Shown here one piece after another: positions 17,001 through 24,780 of a stretch of 45,936 nt of DNA (position 1 is its first letter; every line of letters starts with the position of its first letter). The translations under genes were made by a program, and so were the position numbers. Origin of the DNA: Bacilli bacterium (lineage in GTDB: Bacteria; Bacillota_I; Bacilli_A; RF39; UBA660); assembly GCA_017473105.1 (NCBI GenBank), contig JAFUNE010000013.1, forward strand, positions 1 through 45,936, given 5' to 3'. The notes beneath the pieces were generated by a model. That model was not told the DNA's origin. It saw only the letters and a program-made list of their open reading frames with translations, and did not search any database.

Positions 17001-18609
17001 ATTATCTCCAAATGGAACACTAGATTATAACCTAGCAGATAGAGTAATAAATATGTTTTGTCATTTTGCAGGAATTAAAACGCTAAAAGAAGCAAAAGAC
17101 TATATCGAAAATAAGATTAAAAATGCTGAATTAAGAAATATAGAAGCATCAAAAAGAGATATGGTATTAGAAGAAGGAGATTATATAAAAGGAATACAAG
17201 GAGGTATAGCATACCTAGGAAGTATTCTTCAAAATGGAAGCGTATCAAAAGAATATTTAGGTTCAAGTGCTGGAAGTGATGCAACACCGCTAGATACAGA
17301 TATATCAAGAATAATGAAAAGTGAAGGAACAAACAGAGATAAAATATTATCAACAGAAGCAGCAACTTATGGAAATATATGGTTTGTTTTAAAAAATGAT
17401 GATAGATTCCAGGTAACAAGAGGAGAACAACAAATTGAAGAACAAGACATAAAAAGAAGCGATAAACTTGAGGTATTTCTAACTGGAGTTGTAGGAAAAG
17501 GACACTATGGAATAAGAACTGGATTTTCATCAAGCGATATTAATTATATAGTTGTAGAGAAATATGACGAAAAAGTGGCAATGGAAATAGTAATAAACGG
17601 ATTCTATATACCAATTGCAGACAAAGATGGAAAGATTATTTTTACATATGAAGATTATCTATATTTGAAATCAAAAATGAATGGTCTTACATATTATGGA
17701 GAAAAAGGTTATAGATTTTCACATAATTTAGTTAATCCAGAAATAGAAGAAATCGCATCTAAACTAGATGAAAGTAATGTTGAAGTAGCTAAAAAAAGAA
17801 AAAGAATCAACGAATTAATATATAGTGCTTTAAAAGAATTTAATTTAGAACTAAAAACAACTATTGATGGTGACTTAACATCAGGAGTAGTAGAACTTAT
17901 AGATACTGGTTCAACAGGAAGAGGGACAAATAAACCAGGTGATGGAGATTTTGATTTCATAATGAGAGTTGATAAAAAAATACTATCTGAACCAGCAAAA
18001 ATAGAAGAAATAAAAAGTGCATTACTTAAAAAGTTTAATAAAATTGGAGCGGGTGGAATTATATCAACAGGAGATTTTAGATTAAAAGATGTAAATATAG
18101 AACCAAATGTGAATGTTGATATTGATATTACTTTTGTAGAAAAAACAGATCAGGTAACATATTCAACTGATATGTGTCTTCAAGATAGACTAAAAACTAT
18201 TTATGAAACAGATAAAGAAAAATATAAATATGTAATTGCAAACATATTACTTGCAAAAAAAGTATTAAAAGAAGCAAATGCCTATAAACCATACAGAAGT
18301 GATAGAATTCAAGGAGGACTTGGAGGAGTAGGCGTTGAAAACTGGATTTTACAAAATGGTGGATCATTTAAAGATGCAGCAAAAAGTTTTCTTGATGCTT
18401 CAAGAGGAAAGACATTTGAAGAATTTAAAGAAATATATAAAATATGGGATTTTGGAGAAAATCATCTAGCATTAAAAAATTTAAACTATCCACATGATAA
18501 CTTTGTGAATAATATGAGCAAAGAGGGATATGAAAAGATGCAAAAAGCATTAAGAGAATTTTTACTTTTATATGAAGAAGATATGATATATACAAGCAAA
18601 CGTAAATAA
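14038..18609 (+). CDS. Giant helical-repeat protein with C-terminal nucleotidyltransferase core
   Basis: 1523 residues, no signal peptide or membrane segment. The N-terminal half is helical and carries a repeated motif FLxEDAPxELxxxFYxxKI...HPEY near residues 415, 565 and 706, with a weaker copy near 132. A middle region (about 1045-1230) is strand-rich and contains YLGSSAGSDATPLDTDIS and GIRTGFSSSDINYIVVE, which I cannot assign; it faintly recalls ADP-ribosyltransferase folds. The C-terminal region has a Pol-beta-type nucleotidyltransferase signature: GS (1291-1292), GDGDFDF with D1304/D1306, and a third acid in NVDIDITF (D1361/D1363). It is followed by GGLGGVGVENWILQ, which resembles the helical second domain of OAS/archaeal CCA-adding enzymes. 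This suggests transfer of NMP to an RNA, protein or small molecule. pnuC follows at once. Substrate unknown. Confidence 0.6.
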   Translation: MKYRHKIYQLFSKKLNVPKRILSKVYNNRVTLKEYIEYELYGKIPLECLLEEDRKILDKFGLEKILSLDWELFNINFYIHDEIDLNLILKNIPKEVEDINEILYELLKTKIRPSQYSSKMKELYPDRIFLIKEDDTKDIKQKKERYNEGDVSLENILKDWELYKDKKLDYCLSNDNKNSYKITEEELRNFKNKYGNLVSLIIKHNDIYKFIYEHNILKTEVEQKEFIKKFTDDLIKEKKWSYQNIELSNEEYMEVFKYSSLEEFLKNIQSSYGTYLLEELNTLSPNYIFKTEFPFELFKDPGVLGFVGIYGLKNTIEFDRECGNFFSKNNFRILKIMYETYMHYAHGAQDGLKFYIIQPRDENGNLYEIPYRKEDFYETIRRMIVNGPTNYDYAEKAPNYSDLQGEFRKRYQEMFLSEDAPQELQDAFYTKKITPRLLKDHPEYIEYLRGKNLHSCFEKESARTQLESGYFKYINLYEHLSKNLTFDEMMEYIKEYADIIEMYSNLDYRDRVHIDFIIDTEPTYESIMSSTDELFRKMIIEKKSPYTPNVPKHLKENLSGLFMREDAPKELLEMFYSRKIDRRIFFHHPEYREYFNNIDPEVICRPLLVWSSKPNGGSRQINLIEDIKEKFGHSAIDIVLCYGEYLEKMSETNELLYFNHSSNYTKDDLQDELDKQVYELITSGKTKYDEYMSESFKNKHPNMFLSDNVEQEIKDKFYNREFKKEDFENNPELLDKFGDTNIICGLSPEYAWLIPMFKNSKNANENRLKVLDEFLEIKDVSLQNAFKEYMADCIDEIDLEKTKYIAEVMKRLSLSNSKEMITFRKELAVQILNSQDPLSSLDKIESIFIKNNIPTVGKIYSCFEILHPNLEKFDFSPSSTTSPVLKKNSNEGRKVIIFSDLIKASFGSNNRSVNKYLSNIDVSHSLYENIINGSIKYDELTIEEQNELKQFLKHLITLYNNTKKGKQDLNGFEETTDIIKDITEIKKLLSPNGTLDYNLADRVINMFCHFAGIKTLKEAKDYIENKIKNAELRNIEASKRDMVLEEGDYIKGIQGGIAYLGSILQNGSVSKEYLGSSAGSDATPLDTDISRIMKSEGTNRDKILSTEAATYGNIWFVLKNDDRFQVTRGEQQIEEQDIKRSDKLEVFLTGVVGKGHYGIRTGFSSSDINYIVVEKYDEKVAMEIVINGFYIPIADKDGKIIFTYEDYLYLKSKMNGLTYYGEKGYRFSHNLVNPEIEEIASKLDESNVEVAKKRKRINELIYSALKEFNLELKTTIDGDLTSGVVELIDTGSTGRGTNKPGDGDFDFIMRVDKKILSEPAKIEEIKSALLKKFNKIGAGGIISTGDFRLKDVNIEPNVNVDIDITFVEKTDQVTYSTDMCLQDRLKTIYETDKEKYKYVIANILLAKKVLKEANAYKPYRSDRIQGGLGGVGVENWILQNGGSFKDAAKSFLDASRGKTFEEFKEIYKIWDFGENHLALKNLNYPHDNFVNNMSKEGYEKMQKALREFLLLYEEDMIYTSKRK

Positions 18610-18659
18610 AAATGATAATTTACAAACCATTAACAAAATATAAGAGAAAGGTAAATATT

Positions 18660-19322
18660 ATGAAAAATTATTTTAAATGCTGGAATAAGTTTGAAGTAAC
18701 TTTATTAGTAACCGGAATACTTATATTATTAAGTATTGGAATATATTTAGATTGTGGATTATTACCAACAATTGTACCTGTTATAGGATTTTTTTCAGCA
18801 CTTCACCAAGCAAAAGGTCTAGTTATAGGACAAATAGTTGGAGTTTTAATGGCAATATTATATTCAATAATGTCATACTCAAATAATTATTATGGTGAAG
18901 TTATAGTATATTTATTTGTAATATTACCACTTTATATCTCAGGAATTTATACATGGTTAAAAAATAAAGATAAAAAAAGTTCAAAAGTTAAACAAAATAA
19001 AATAAAGCAAAAAGAATGGTATATTTTATCTATAACAAATATCATATTATTTATTGGATTATACAATTTATTAAAATACTTTAATACAAATAACTTATTA
19101 GTTTCAACAATATCAATGAATATTAATTTAACAGCAACATATCTCTTGGTAAGAAGAAGTAAATATAGTTTCTTATTTTATTTAATAAATGCATTTATAT
19201 TATTGATATTATGGGGAATACCAACGTTTAAAGGAAATATTATGTATTTACCAATGACATTAAATGCAATACTATTATTAATAAATAATATATATGGGCT
19301 ATATAGCTGGTCAAAAAAGTAA
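18660..19322 (+). CDS. pnuC: PnuC-family nicotinamide riboside/NMN transporter
   Basis: 220 residues. I use the ATG at 18660, preceded by AAAGG; an earlier in-frame ATG at 18612 has no ribosome site. Seven or so membrane helices, with the family pattern: a first-half VIGFFSALHQAKG, then IVYLFVILPLYISGIYTW before a charged loop, and the second-half LPMTLNAILLLINNIYGLYSW. PnuC facilitates uptake of nicotinamide riboside-type vitamers, which are trapped by phosphorylation and feed NAD synthesis. Other members of the fold carry thiamine or riboflavin, so the vitamer is inferred. It lies 50 bases after the giant nucleotidyltransferase gene with no terminator between, so cotranscription is likely. 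Confidence 0.85.
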   Translation: MKNYFKCWNKFEVTLLVTGILILLSIGIYLDCGLLPTIVPVIGFFSALHQAKGLVIGQIVGVLMAILYSIMSYSNNYYGEVIVYLFVILPLYISGIYTWLKNKDKKSSKVKQNKIKQKEWYILSITNIILFIGLYNLLKYFNTNNLLVSTISMNINLTATYLLVRRSKYSFLFYLINAFILLILWGIPTFKGNIMYLPMTLNAILLLINNIYGLYSWSKK

Positions 19323-19343
19323 GGTGATTTTATCACCTTTTTA
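19321..19343 (+). terminator. Terminator of pnuC
   Basis: Stem AAGGTGAT (19321-19328) with ATCACCTT, loop TTT, then TTT. It overlaps the stop codon. Confidence 0.7.
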
Positions 19344-19348
19344 TGTGC

Positions 19349-19368
19349 TATAATATGTATGGGTGAGG
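19349..19368 (+). promoter_or_regulatory. -10 element and ribosome binding site of the ATPase pair
   Basis: TATAAT at 19349-19354 is followed by GGGTGAGG (19361-19368) and the ATG at 19372. Confidence 0.45.
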
Positions 19369-19371
19369 AAA

Positions 19372-20229
19372 ATGATATATTTAAAAAGTTTTGAATTATT
19401 AAATGAAAATAGAGAACACGGACTATTTGATATAGAAAGAAGACGAATATTTAATAATTATTATCCAATCGGAATATTTACAAACAAAGAATTAGAGGAA
19501 ATTAAGTTTGATAGAATAACAATATTTTATGGTGGAAATGGAAGTGGAAAAACAACACTATTAAATATTATCTCAGAGAAACTTGAGTCAATAAGAAAAA
19601 GTAAAATTGATAAAGGTTCATATTTTGATTTATATGTAGATAAATGTAGTTATGAAATGTCATTTGAAGAACCAATGGAAATAAAAACAATAACAAGTGA
19701 CGATGTATTTGATTATCTACTTGATGTAAGAAGCATTAATTCAAATGTTAATAGAAGAAAAGAAAGATTAAGTAAAGAATATATGGAAGCAAAATTCTCA
19801 TCAAAGAATAGTTCATTTGATAACTATGAAGAAGTAAAAAATGCATATGACTCAAAAACAAAATCAATGTCAAGATATGTTAGAGATAGACTAGGTAATA
19901 ATAATATAGTAGAACAATCAAACGGCGAGTCAGCATTATTATTTTGGGAAAGAGAAATAAAAGAAGATAGTATATATTTACTAGATGAACCTGAAAACTC
20001 TCTTTCAGCAGAAAACCAAATAAAACTAAAAAAATTCATAGAAGATTCAGTAAGATTTTATAATTGCCAATTTATTATCTCAACGCACTCACCATTTTTA
20101 TTAAACCTTTTAGAAGCAAAAATATATGATTTAGATTCAATCCCAGTAAAAACAAAAAAATGGACTGAATTAGAAAATGTAAAAATATATCATGAGTTCT
20201 TTAAAGAACATGAAAGCGAGTTTGAATAA
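19372..20229 (+). CDS. RecF/ABC-type AAA ATPase of unknown role
   Basis: 285 residues. ATG at 19372 is preferred over GTG at 19363, which overlaps the ribosome site GGGTGAGG. Walker A GGNGSGKTT (54-62), an ABC-type signature SNGES (183-187), Walker B IYLLDEPENS (D205/E206) and the His switch STHSPFLL are all present, with a short insert between Walker A and signature. This is the stand-alone ABC ATPase layout also used in RecF, Rad50 and many defence ATPases, but there is no coiled-coil arm or attached nuclease. The stop overlaps the ATG of the next gene (TAATG), so the two products are made together and probably interact. A nucleic-acid or stress role is plausible but not shown. Confidence 0.8.
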   Translation: MIYLKSFELLNENREHGLFDIERRRIFNNYYPIGIFTNKELEEIKFDRITIFYGGNGSGKTTLLNIISEKLESIRKSKIDKGSYFDLYVDKCSYEMSFEEPMEIKTITSDDVFDYLLDVRSINSNVNRRKERLSKEYMEAKFSSKNSSFDNYEEVKNAYDSKTKSMSRYVRDRLGNNNIVEQSNGESALLFWEREIKEDSIYLLDEPENSLSAENQIKLKKFIEDSVRFYNCQFIISTHSPFLLNLLEAKIYDLDSIPVKTKKWTELENVKIYHEFFKEHESEFE

Positions 20230-21056
20230 TGGTAAATGATTTATTAATAGAATTCATAAATGAAGAAAAACTAAATGCACTTGAATTAATAGATGCACTT
20301 TATTATAAAGAAAAATATAATTTATCAACAAATCAAATAAATAATATAAAATTACAAATAAATGAAAAAATAGAAGAATCAGATAATAAAGTAGAATTAC
20401 TAAAAATAAAAGAAAAACTAATCCAATACAATATGGATACAACTCTTGTAGATAGAATAATAAAAAGACAAGAAAACATAACTAATGAAGATATTCAAAA
20501 TCTAGATTATATAGAAGTAGAATATTATATAAATGATGGTTTTAATAAACTTACTTTAGAACAAAAAATACTTTTATATAAAAAATCACTTCAATTAAAA
20601 TTTAATCAAAGTGATTTAGATGAGATAATCGAACAAATAAATGATGAAATAGAAATTATTGATAACAAAGATGAATTAATTAAAATAAAAAATCTATTAT
20701 TAAATCATAATATTGATACATCATTTGTAAATAAAATTATTAAAAGATTTAATAAAATTAAAGATATTGATATTAATGATTTTGACGAACAAGAAATAGA
20801 ATATTACATTTATGAAGGACTAGAAAAATTATCATTAAAACAACAAATATTATTATTAGAAAAAGCAAAAAGAATGAATTTTGATAAAGATGACATAGAA
20901 TATTTAATTGAAAGTATAAATGAATATAAAAAAGACAAAAAAATACAAAAGACAGAAAATACAAATAAAAAAGAAATATATAGTGATTATGAAGAATATC
21001 AATTTGAAGAAGAAGAATTAGAAGAAGATGATTTTTATTTTGAAGATCCAGATTAA
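20229..21056 (+). CDS. Acidic helical repeat protein coupled to the ATPase
   Basis: 275 residues; the ATG overlaps the TAA of the ATPase gene by one base. All helix-forming, with no membrane segment. It contains tandem units of about 92 residues: DNKxELxKIKxxLxxxNxDTxxVxxIIKR occurs near residues 56-84 and again about 92 later, and EIEYYIxxGxxKLxLxQxILL occurs twice. The last 40 residues are strongly acidic (Glu/Asp with Tyr and Phe), a DNA-mimic-like composition. I do not recognise a family. Given translational coupling it is probably the dedicated partner, substrate adaptor or inhibitor of the ATPase. Confidence 0.6.
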   Translation: MVNDLLIEFINEEKLNALELIDALYYKEKYNLSTNQINNIKLQINEKIEESDNKVELLKIKEKLIQYNMDTTLVDRIIKRQENITNEDIQNLDYIEVEYYINDGFNKLTLEQKILLYKKSLQLKFNQSDLDEIIEQINDEIEIIDNKDELIKIKNLLLNHNIDTSFVNKIIKRFNKIKDIDINDFDEQEIEYYIYEGLEKLSLKQQILLLEKAKRMNFDKDDIEYLIESINEYKKDKKIQKTENTNKKEIYSDYEEYQFEEEELEEDDFYFEDPD

Positions 21057-21085
21057 AAGAGATGATTTAAATCATCTCTTATTTT
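21057..21085. terminator. Bidirectional terminator between convergent genes
   Basis: Perfect 12+12 inverted repeat (half AAGAGATGATTT, 21057-21068 and 21069-21080) flanked by short A/T tracts on both sides. It serves the acidic repeat gene and the minus-strand membrane gene. Confidence 0.65.
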
Positions 21086-22110
21086 AATATTAGTTTAGGA
21101 CCATCTTCTAAATTCAAATCATCATTTTTTTCAGGTTCAAGATTTCTCTCAGCAGAATAACTTGTATCATAAGTATAATTATTATTTTCAAGTTCATTTC
21201 TATAAGAGTTTAACGAATAAATAATATTAGCTATTTGTGACTTAAGTTTGTCAATATTAACATGTATATTTTTATCATCAGAATTATCTTTATTTATAGA
21301 TTTAATAGCATTCTTAGTATGTTTTTTATTTAAACCATAATAGGTAAGAGACCCGCCAAAAGCAAGTATAGCAGGAACAAACGTTGTAATTAAAGGAATG
21401 ACAGAAGGAGCAGGAAGTGGTCTTATAGTATAAGAAAATATAGGCATGATTGATAAAGCCATTGGAACAAATGCAGCCATCATACTATAAAATATAGGGC
21501 TTAATTTATCATTTAAATCATTAGACTTATTTTTAATTACTAATTGATTAGATAAATTATCAAGTAATATATATTTTTGTTTTAATTCGCGTTCAAGTTC
21601 ATTTATTTTATTTACTAATTCACGTCTACTATAATTAGATTTATTCTTTTTAATAGTATAATTTTCATTTTTAGAAAATTTCTTTATCATATTATTTTCT
21701 TCATTTTGTTTATTATTAACTCTTGTAATAATTTCGTTACGTTGATGTAACTTTTCAATTTCAATTTCAAGTTTTAATATTTCTTCAATTCTTTCACTTT
21801 CATTTTTAGATTTGGAAATATTTTTGAATCTTTCTTTACATTTAGCTTTCTTTTCCGTTATTGCATTACCAATATATCCAAGGGCAAAAGATGTAAATAA
21901 AGTAGCACCTGGGAATATAACACTTGGTATATTTAGCCAAAAATATATAAGTAAAGTAGGTAAATACAACAAAGTACTAAGTAAAGTAACTCTTTCTGCT
22001 TTCTCCTTAAAATCCTTTAGATTTAATTCATGTATAATTCCCTTATTTTCAATAATATTATTTTCATTTTTCTTAAATTCATTATTTAATTCTTTAATAA
22101 ATTCATTCAT
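21079..22110 (-). CDS. Coiled-coil membrane protein of unknown function
   Basis: 343 residues; GGAGG lies 9 bases before the ATG. An N-terminal charged helix leads to a pair of membrane segments (LLSTLLYLPTLLIYFWL and FPGATLFTSFALGYIGNAI), then about 110 residues of charged coiled coil (roughly 95-205), and a second pair (YSMMAAFVPMALSIMPIF and VIPLITTFVPAILAFGGSL). The C-terminus is a short coiled coil and an acidic tail. Both ends and the coiled coil should be cytoplasmic. No enzymatic motif is seen. It is transcribed alone, convergent with the ATPase pair and divergent from the HD-domain gene. Confidence 0.6.
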   Translation of the reverse strand: MNEFIKELNNEFKKNENNIIENKGIIHELNLKDFKEKAERVTLLSTLLYLPTLLIYFWLNIPSVIFPGATLFTSFALGYIGNAITEKKAKCKERFKNISKSKNESERIEEILKLEIEIEKLHQRNEIITRVNNKQNEENNMIKKFSKNENYTIKKNKSNYSRRELVNKINELERELKQKYILLDNLSNQLVIKNKSNDLNDKLSPIFYSMMAAFVPMALSIMPIFSYTIRPLPAPSVIPLITTFVPAILAFGGSLTYYGLNKKHTKNAIKSINKDNSDDKNIHVNIDKLKSQIANIIYSLNSYRNELENNNYTYDTSYSAERNLEPEKNDDLNLEDGPKLILK

Positions 22111-22195
22111 TATAATCGTCCTCCGAAGTAGAATTTATTATATGTTAAAAAAAGAAAAAAGTAAATAAACTATTTTAATTTTCATAGAATTATTA

Positions 22196-22218
22196 TATAA
22201 TATTAAATCACTAGGGGG
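22196..22218 (+). promoter_or_regulatory. -10 element and ribosome binding site of the HD-domain gene
   Basis: TATAAT (22196-22201) and AGGGGG (22213-22218) precede the ATG at 22223. Confidence 0.45.
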
Positions 22219-22222
22219 AATT

Positions 22223-23824
22223 ATGAGAAAAACAGATGAATTAAAAAGAGTGTTAAATTTTTATCTTGCAGCTAATACATTAAAAACTAAAGTATATGAT
22301 GAGGAAAATAATTATACTATATCAGATTGTTTATATGGAGCAGTTTCATTAGCAATCGCATTGGATAGTGAATTTAAAGAATCACATAACGTTTCTAGAG
22401 TAATTAAAATGATGTTATTAGATGAATTTAATAAAAATAATCCAGATTTTGATATAGAAAAAAATCTAACAAATGGAAAAGAATTACAAGAATTAATCAA
22501 TGAAGCAAGAAGACTAGAAACAAATGATGCAAAATTAGCATTTAAGTATAGAATGATGGATTTTATATTAACTAATTTAATTTATGTAAGAGGTTCAAGA
22601 TTAATCGAATCAAAAGTAATTGAAGAAGCAATAAAATGTTTTAATCCAAAAACTAGTGAAGAATATGATAAATATAGAGAAGTAGTTAAATATTATATTT
22701 TAAATTCAAGATTAAAAGATAAACAAAGAAGCGGATGGGATAAAAATCATTGGAATATAAAATCAGATAGAATAGAAAGAATAGCAGAACACATTATATC
22801 AACAATCTACTTAGCAATCGCAATGGAATCAGAAATGGGATACAATGATGAGTTAGATTTCGATAGAAATATCAACATAGATGAAATAGTTAAAATGCTT
22901 TCTATTCATGAAATTGGAGAAACAATTATTGGAGATATAACACCATTTGATGGAATAACACCAGAAAAGAAAGCCGAAATAGAATTCAAAGCGGTACAAG
23001 ACTTACTAGGAAATCTTACAGAAAAAACAGAATTATTAGAACTTTTTTCTTTATTTGAATCAAAGTTTTCAAATGAAGCAAGATTTTCATATTGCTGCGA
23101 TAAAATAGAAGCGGATTTACAATCTAAATTTTATCAAGATACTTTCCAACATAGAAATCTTCACGATCAAGAAACAAACAAAGTAATGAATTTAGATTTA
23201 ACTAAAAAACTAATTGAAGAAGGAGCAAAAACTCCATTTGATATTTGGTATGGGTACGACAAAAATATATATGAAAAATATCCAGAATTTAGCGAATTTA
23301 AAGATTTACTAGATATGATAAAAAACAATAATATCATAGACATAAAAAATAATCCAATTGTAGAAAATATGGAATTAACAGAAGAAGAACATAAGTTTTT
23401 AACAACTGAATTAGCAAATTTATTAAAATGTACATTATATGATGGGGATATCGAATCAATATTACTTGTTAGCTCAAGTAGTAATGAATATTCTAAAGGA
23501 GAAATTGTAATAGACTTTATCTTATCTGATTATACAGATAAAACTAAAACAGAAAAATTAATAGAAAGATTAACTCAAAAATTTAAAGAAATAAATATAA
23601 TAGATATAAAAGTTACATTTTCATGTCACAGAATATCACATTACAAAAATGAAAAATACGATTTTAATGACATATTAAAAGTATCAAAAATATTGCTTGA
23701 TAAAACAGGAAGACTAACTAAAATACAACAAGAGTCACAATCAATTAAAAAAGAAAATAATATGGAAATACTTGAATATGTCCCACCAATTGAAGAAGAA
23801 ATAAAAAGAAAAATGATAAAATAA
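22223..23824 (+). CDS. HD-domain hydrolase, YfbR-like core with C-terminal extension
   Basis: 533 residues. The central part (about 165-330) is an HD_3-type metal hydrolase: AEH with H190, SIHEIGE with H229-E230, GDITPFDG, and D293 in CCDKIEAD. The YfbR group removes phosphate from 5'-deoxynucleotides, but the enzyme here is much longer than the 200-residue family members. The first 160 residues are helical and partly repeat the duplex layout. The last 130 residues contain LLVSSSSNEYSKGEIVIDFIL, a strand-helix pattern that could be a degenerate nucleotidyltransferase; I cannot confirm that. GGGGG precedes the ATG. It is transcribed alone. Substrate uncertain (nucleotide monophosphate or signalling nucleotide). 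Confidence 0.7.
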   Translation: MRKTDELKRVLNFYLAANTLKTKVYDEENNYTISDCLYGAVSLAIALDSEFKESHNVSRVIKMMLLDEFNKNNPDFDIEKNLTNGKELQELINEARRLETNDAKLAFKYRMMDFILTNLIYVRGSRLIESKVIEEAIKCFNPKTSEEYDKYREVVKYYILNSRLKDKQRSGWDKNHWNIKSDRIERIAEHIISTIYLAIAMESEMGYNDELDFDRNINIDEIVKMLSIHEIGETIIGDITPFDGITPEKKAEIEFKAVQDLLGNLTEKTELLELFSLFESKFSNEARFSYCCDKIEADLQSKFYQDTFQHRNLHDQETNKVMNLDLTKKLIEEGAKTPFDIWYGYDKNIYEKYPEFSEFKDLLDMIKNNNIIDIKNNPIVENMELTEEEHKFLTTELANLLKCTLYDGDIESILLVSSSSNEYSKGEIVIDFILSDYTDKTKTEKLIERLTQKFKEINIIDIKVTFSCHRISHYKNEKYDFNDILKVSKILLDKTGRLTKIQQESQSIKKENNMEILEYVPPIEEEIKRKMIK

Positions 23825-23852
23825 AAAGATGATTTAAAAATCATCTTTTTTT
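23823..23852. terminator. Bidirectional terminator between HD gene and lysR
   Basis: Stem AAAAAGATGA (23823-23832) with TCATCTTTTT (23841-23850), inner TTT/AAA, and T tracts on both strands. It covers the stop regions of both convergent genes. Confidence 0.7.
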
Positions 23853-24691
23853 AATAGTTCAATAAATTTTTTGGTACTAAAAGTAGGGTAAACATCATCC
23901 TTAATCGCATAACATAATTTTCTAGTAGGTATTTTATATTTAGTTTCAACTTCATATAAAGATTTATTTAATTTATCTTTAACATATTCTTTAGTAACAA
24001 GACCAATACCAAATCCATTTTCAATAAAATTAACAAGTAATCTGTGACTAACTATTTCCATTTTACAATCAAACTCAAGATTATTTGCGTCTATATATTT
24101 ATCAAAATTCTTTCTTGTAACAGAAGGGCTCTTTTGCAAAAGTATTCCATTTAAATTATCAAGTTTATCCTTTTTATTACTAACAAATATATCATGAAGC
24201 TCACAAATATATTCGACTTTCAAATCTTTGATATCATTTTTTATAGATGCAATAACTATATCCAAATTACCATTTCTAAGTTCTTTTAATAAATTGTCTG
24301 TTAAATCATTTACTATACTAATCTTAACATTAGGATAAAGATTTCTAAATTTATTTAAATAGGGCATTAAATAATTTTCACTTACAGAAGCAGAAGCACC
24401 AATATTTAAAACACCACTCTCTAAACTCTTAAGTGACATAAATTTATTTGTTCCATTTATAAAATAAGTCATACCATCTTTAATATAAGAATAAAGTTCT
24501 CGTCCTTCATTAGTAAGACTAACTCCTTTTTGTGTTCTAACAAATAATTTACCACCAAGTTCGTTTTCAAGCGTTTGAATAGATTGACTAACAGCAGGTT
24601 GACTAATCATAAGATTTTGAGCACCTTTTGATATACTGCCTGATTTAGCAACTTCATAAAAAACTTTGTATAATTCAAAATTAATATTCAT
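23834..24691 (-). CDS. LysR-type transcriptional regulator
   Basis: 285 residues, normal for the family. The N-terminal winged helix has FYEVAKSGSISKGAQNL, MISQPAVSQSIQTLE and LFVRTQKGVSLTNEG, followed by the linker helix and the periplasmic-binding-protein-like effector domain (GVLNIGASASVSENYLMP, GNLDIVIAS, NGFGIGLVTKEYV). The family acts as tetramers bound upstream of divergent target genes and responds to a small metabolite. GGAGG lies before the ATG. It faces coaB across 89 bases that hold a perfect palindrome (24704-24720), so coaB and its operon are the obvious candidate targets. The effector cannot be read from sequence. The N-terminus lacks a long lead-in, so the start is secure. Confidence 0.9.
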   Translation of the reverse strand: MNINFELYKVFYEVAKSGSISKGAQNLMISQPAVSQSIQTLENELGGKLFVRTQKGVSLTNEGRELYSYIKDGMTYFINGTNKFMSLKSLESGVLNIGASASVSENYLMPYLNKFRNLYPNVKISIVNDLTDNLLKELRNGNLDIVIASIKNDIKDLKVEYICELHDIFVSNKKDKLDNLNGILLQKSPSVTRKNFDKYIDANNLEFDCKMEIVSHRLLVNFIENGFGIGLVTKEYVKDKLNKSLYEVETKYKIPTRKLCYAIKDDVYPTFSTKKFIELLKKDDF

Positions 24692-24703
24692 ATATAACCT
24701 CCA

Positions 24704-24720
24704 CTTATATCAAATATAAG
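24704..24720. promoter_or_regulatory. Palindrome in the lysR/coaB intergenic region
   Basis: CTTATAT and ATATAAG separated by CAA form a perfect 7+7 inverted repeat. Its T-N-A spacing fits a LysR-type recognition box. It lies 12 bases upstream of the lysR start and 60 before coaB. Confidence 0.5.
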
Positions 24721-24753
24721 AAATATATATTTTTATTATATGCAAAATAATTC

Positions 24754-24759
24754 TATAAT
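24754..24759 (+). promoter_or_regulatory. -10 element of the coaB operon
   Basis: TATAAT 21 bases before the coaB ATG, followed by a weak GAAAGGA ribosome site. No strong -35 is visible, which fits a promoter needing an activator. Confidence 0.45.
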
Positions 24760-24780
24760 ACAAGTGAAAGGAAAAAATTT

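Noticed and set aside
14038..18609. Calling the giant protein a tRNA CCA-adding enzyme
   Set aside because: The triad and second domain are only similar in fold; length and N-terminal repeats are unlike any CCA enzyme, so the substrate is left open.
21812..22168. Open frame on the plus strand opposite the coiled-coil membrane gene
   Set aside because: No ribosome site or domain; the opposite strand has GGAGG, membrane helices and a coiled coil.
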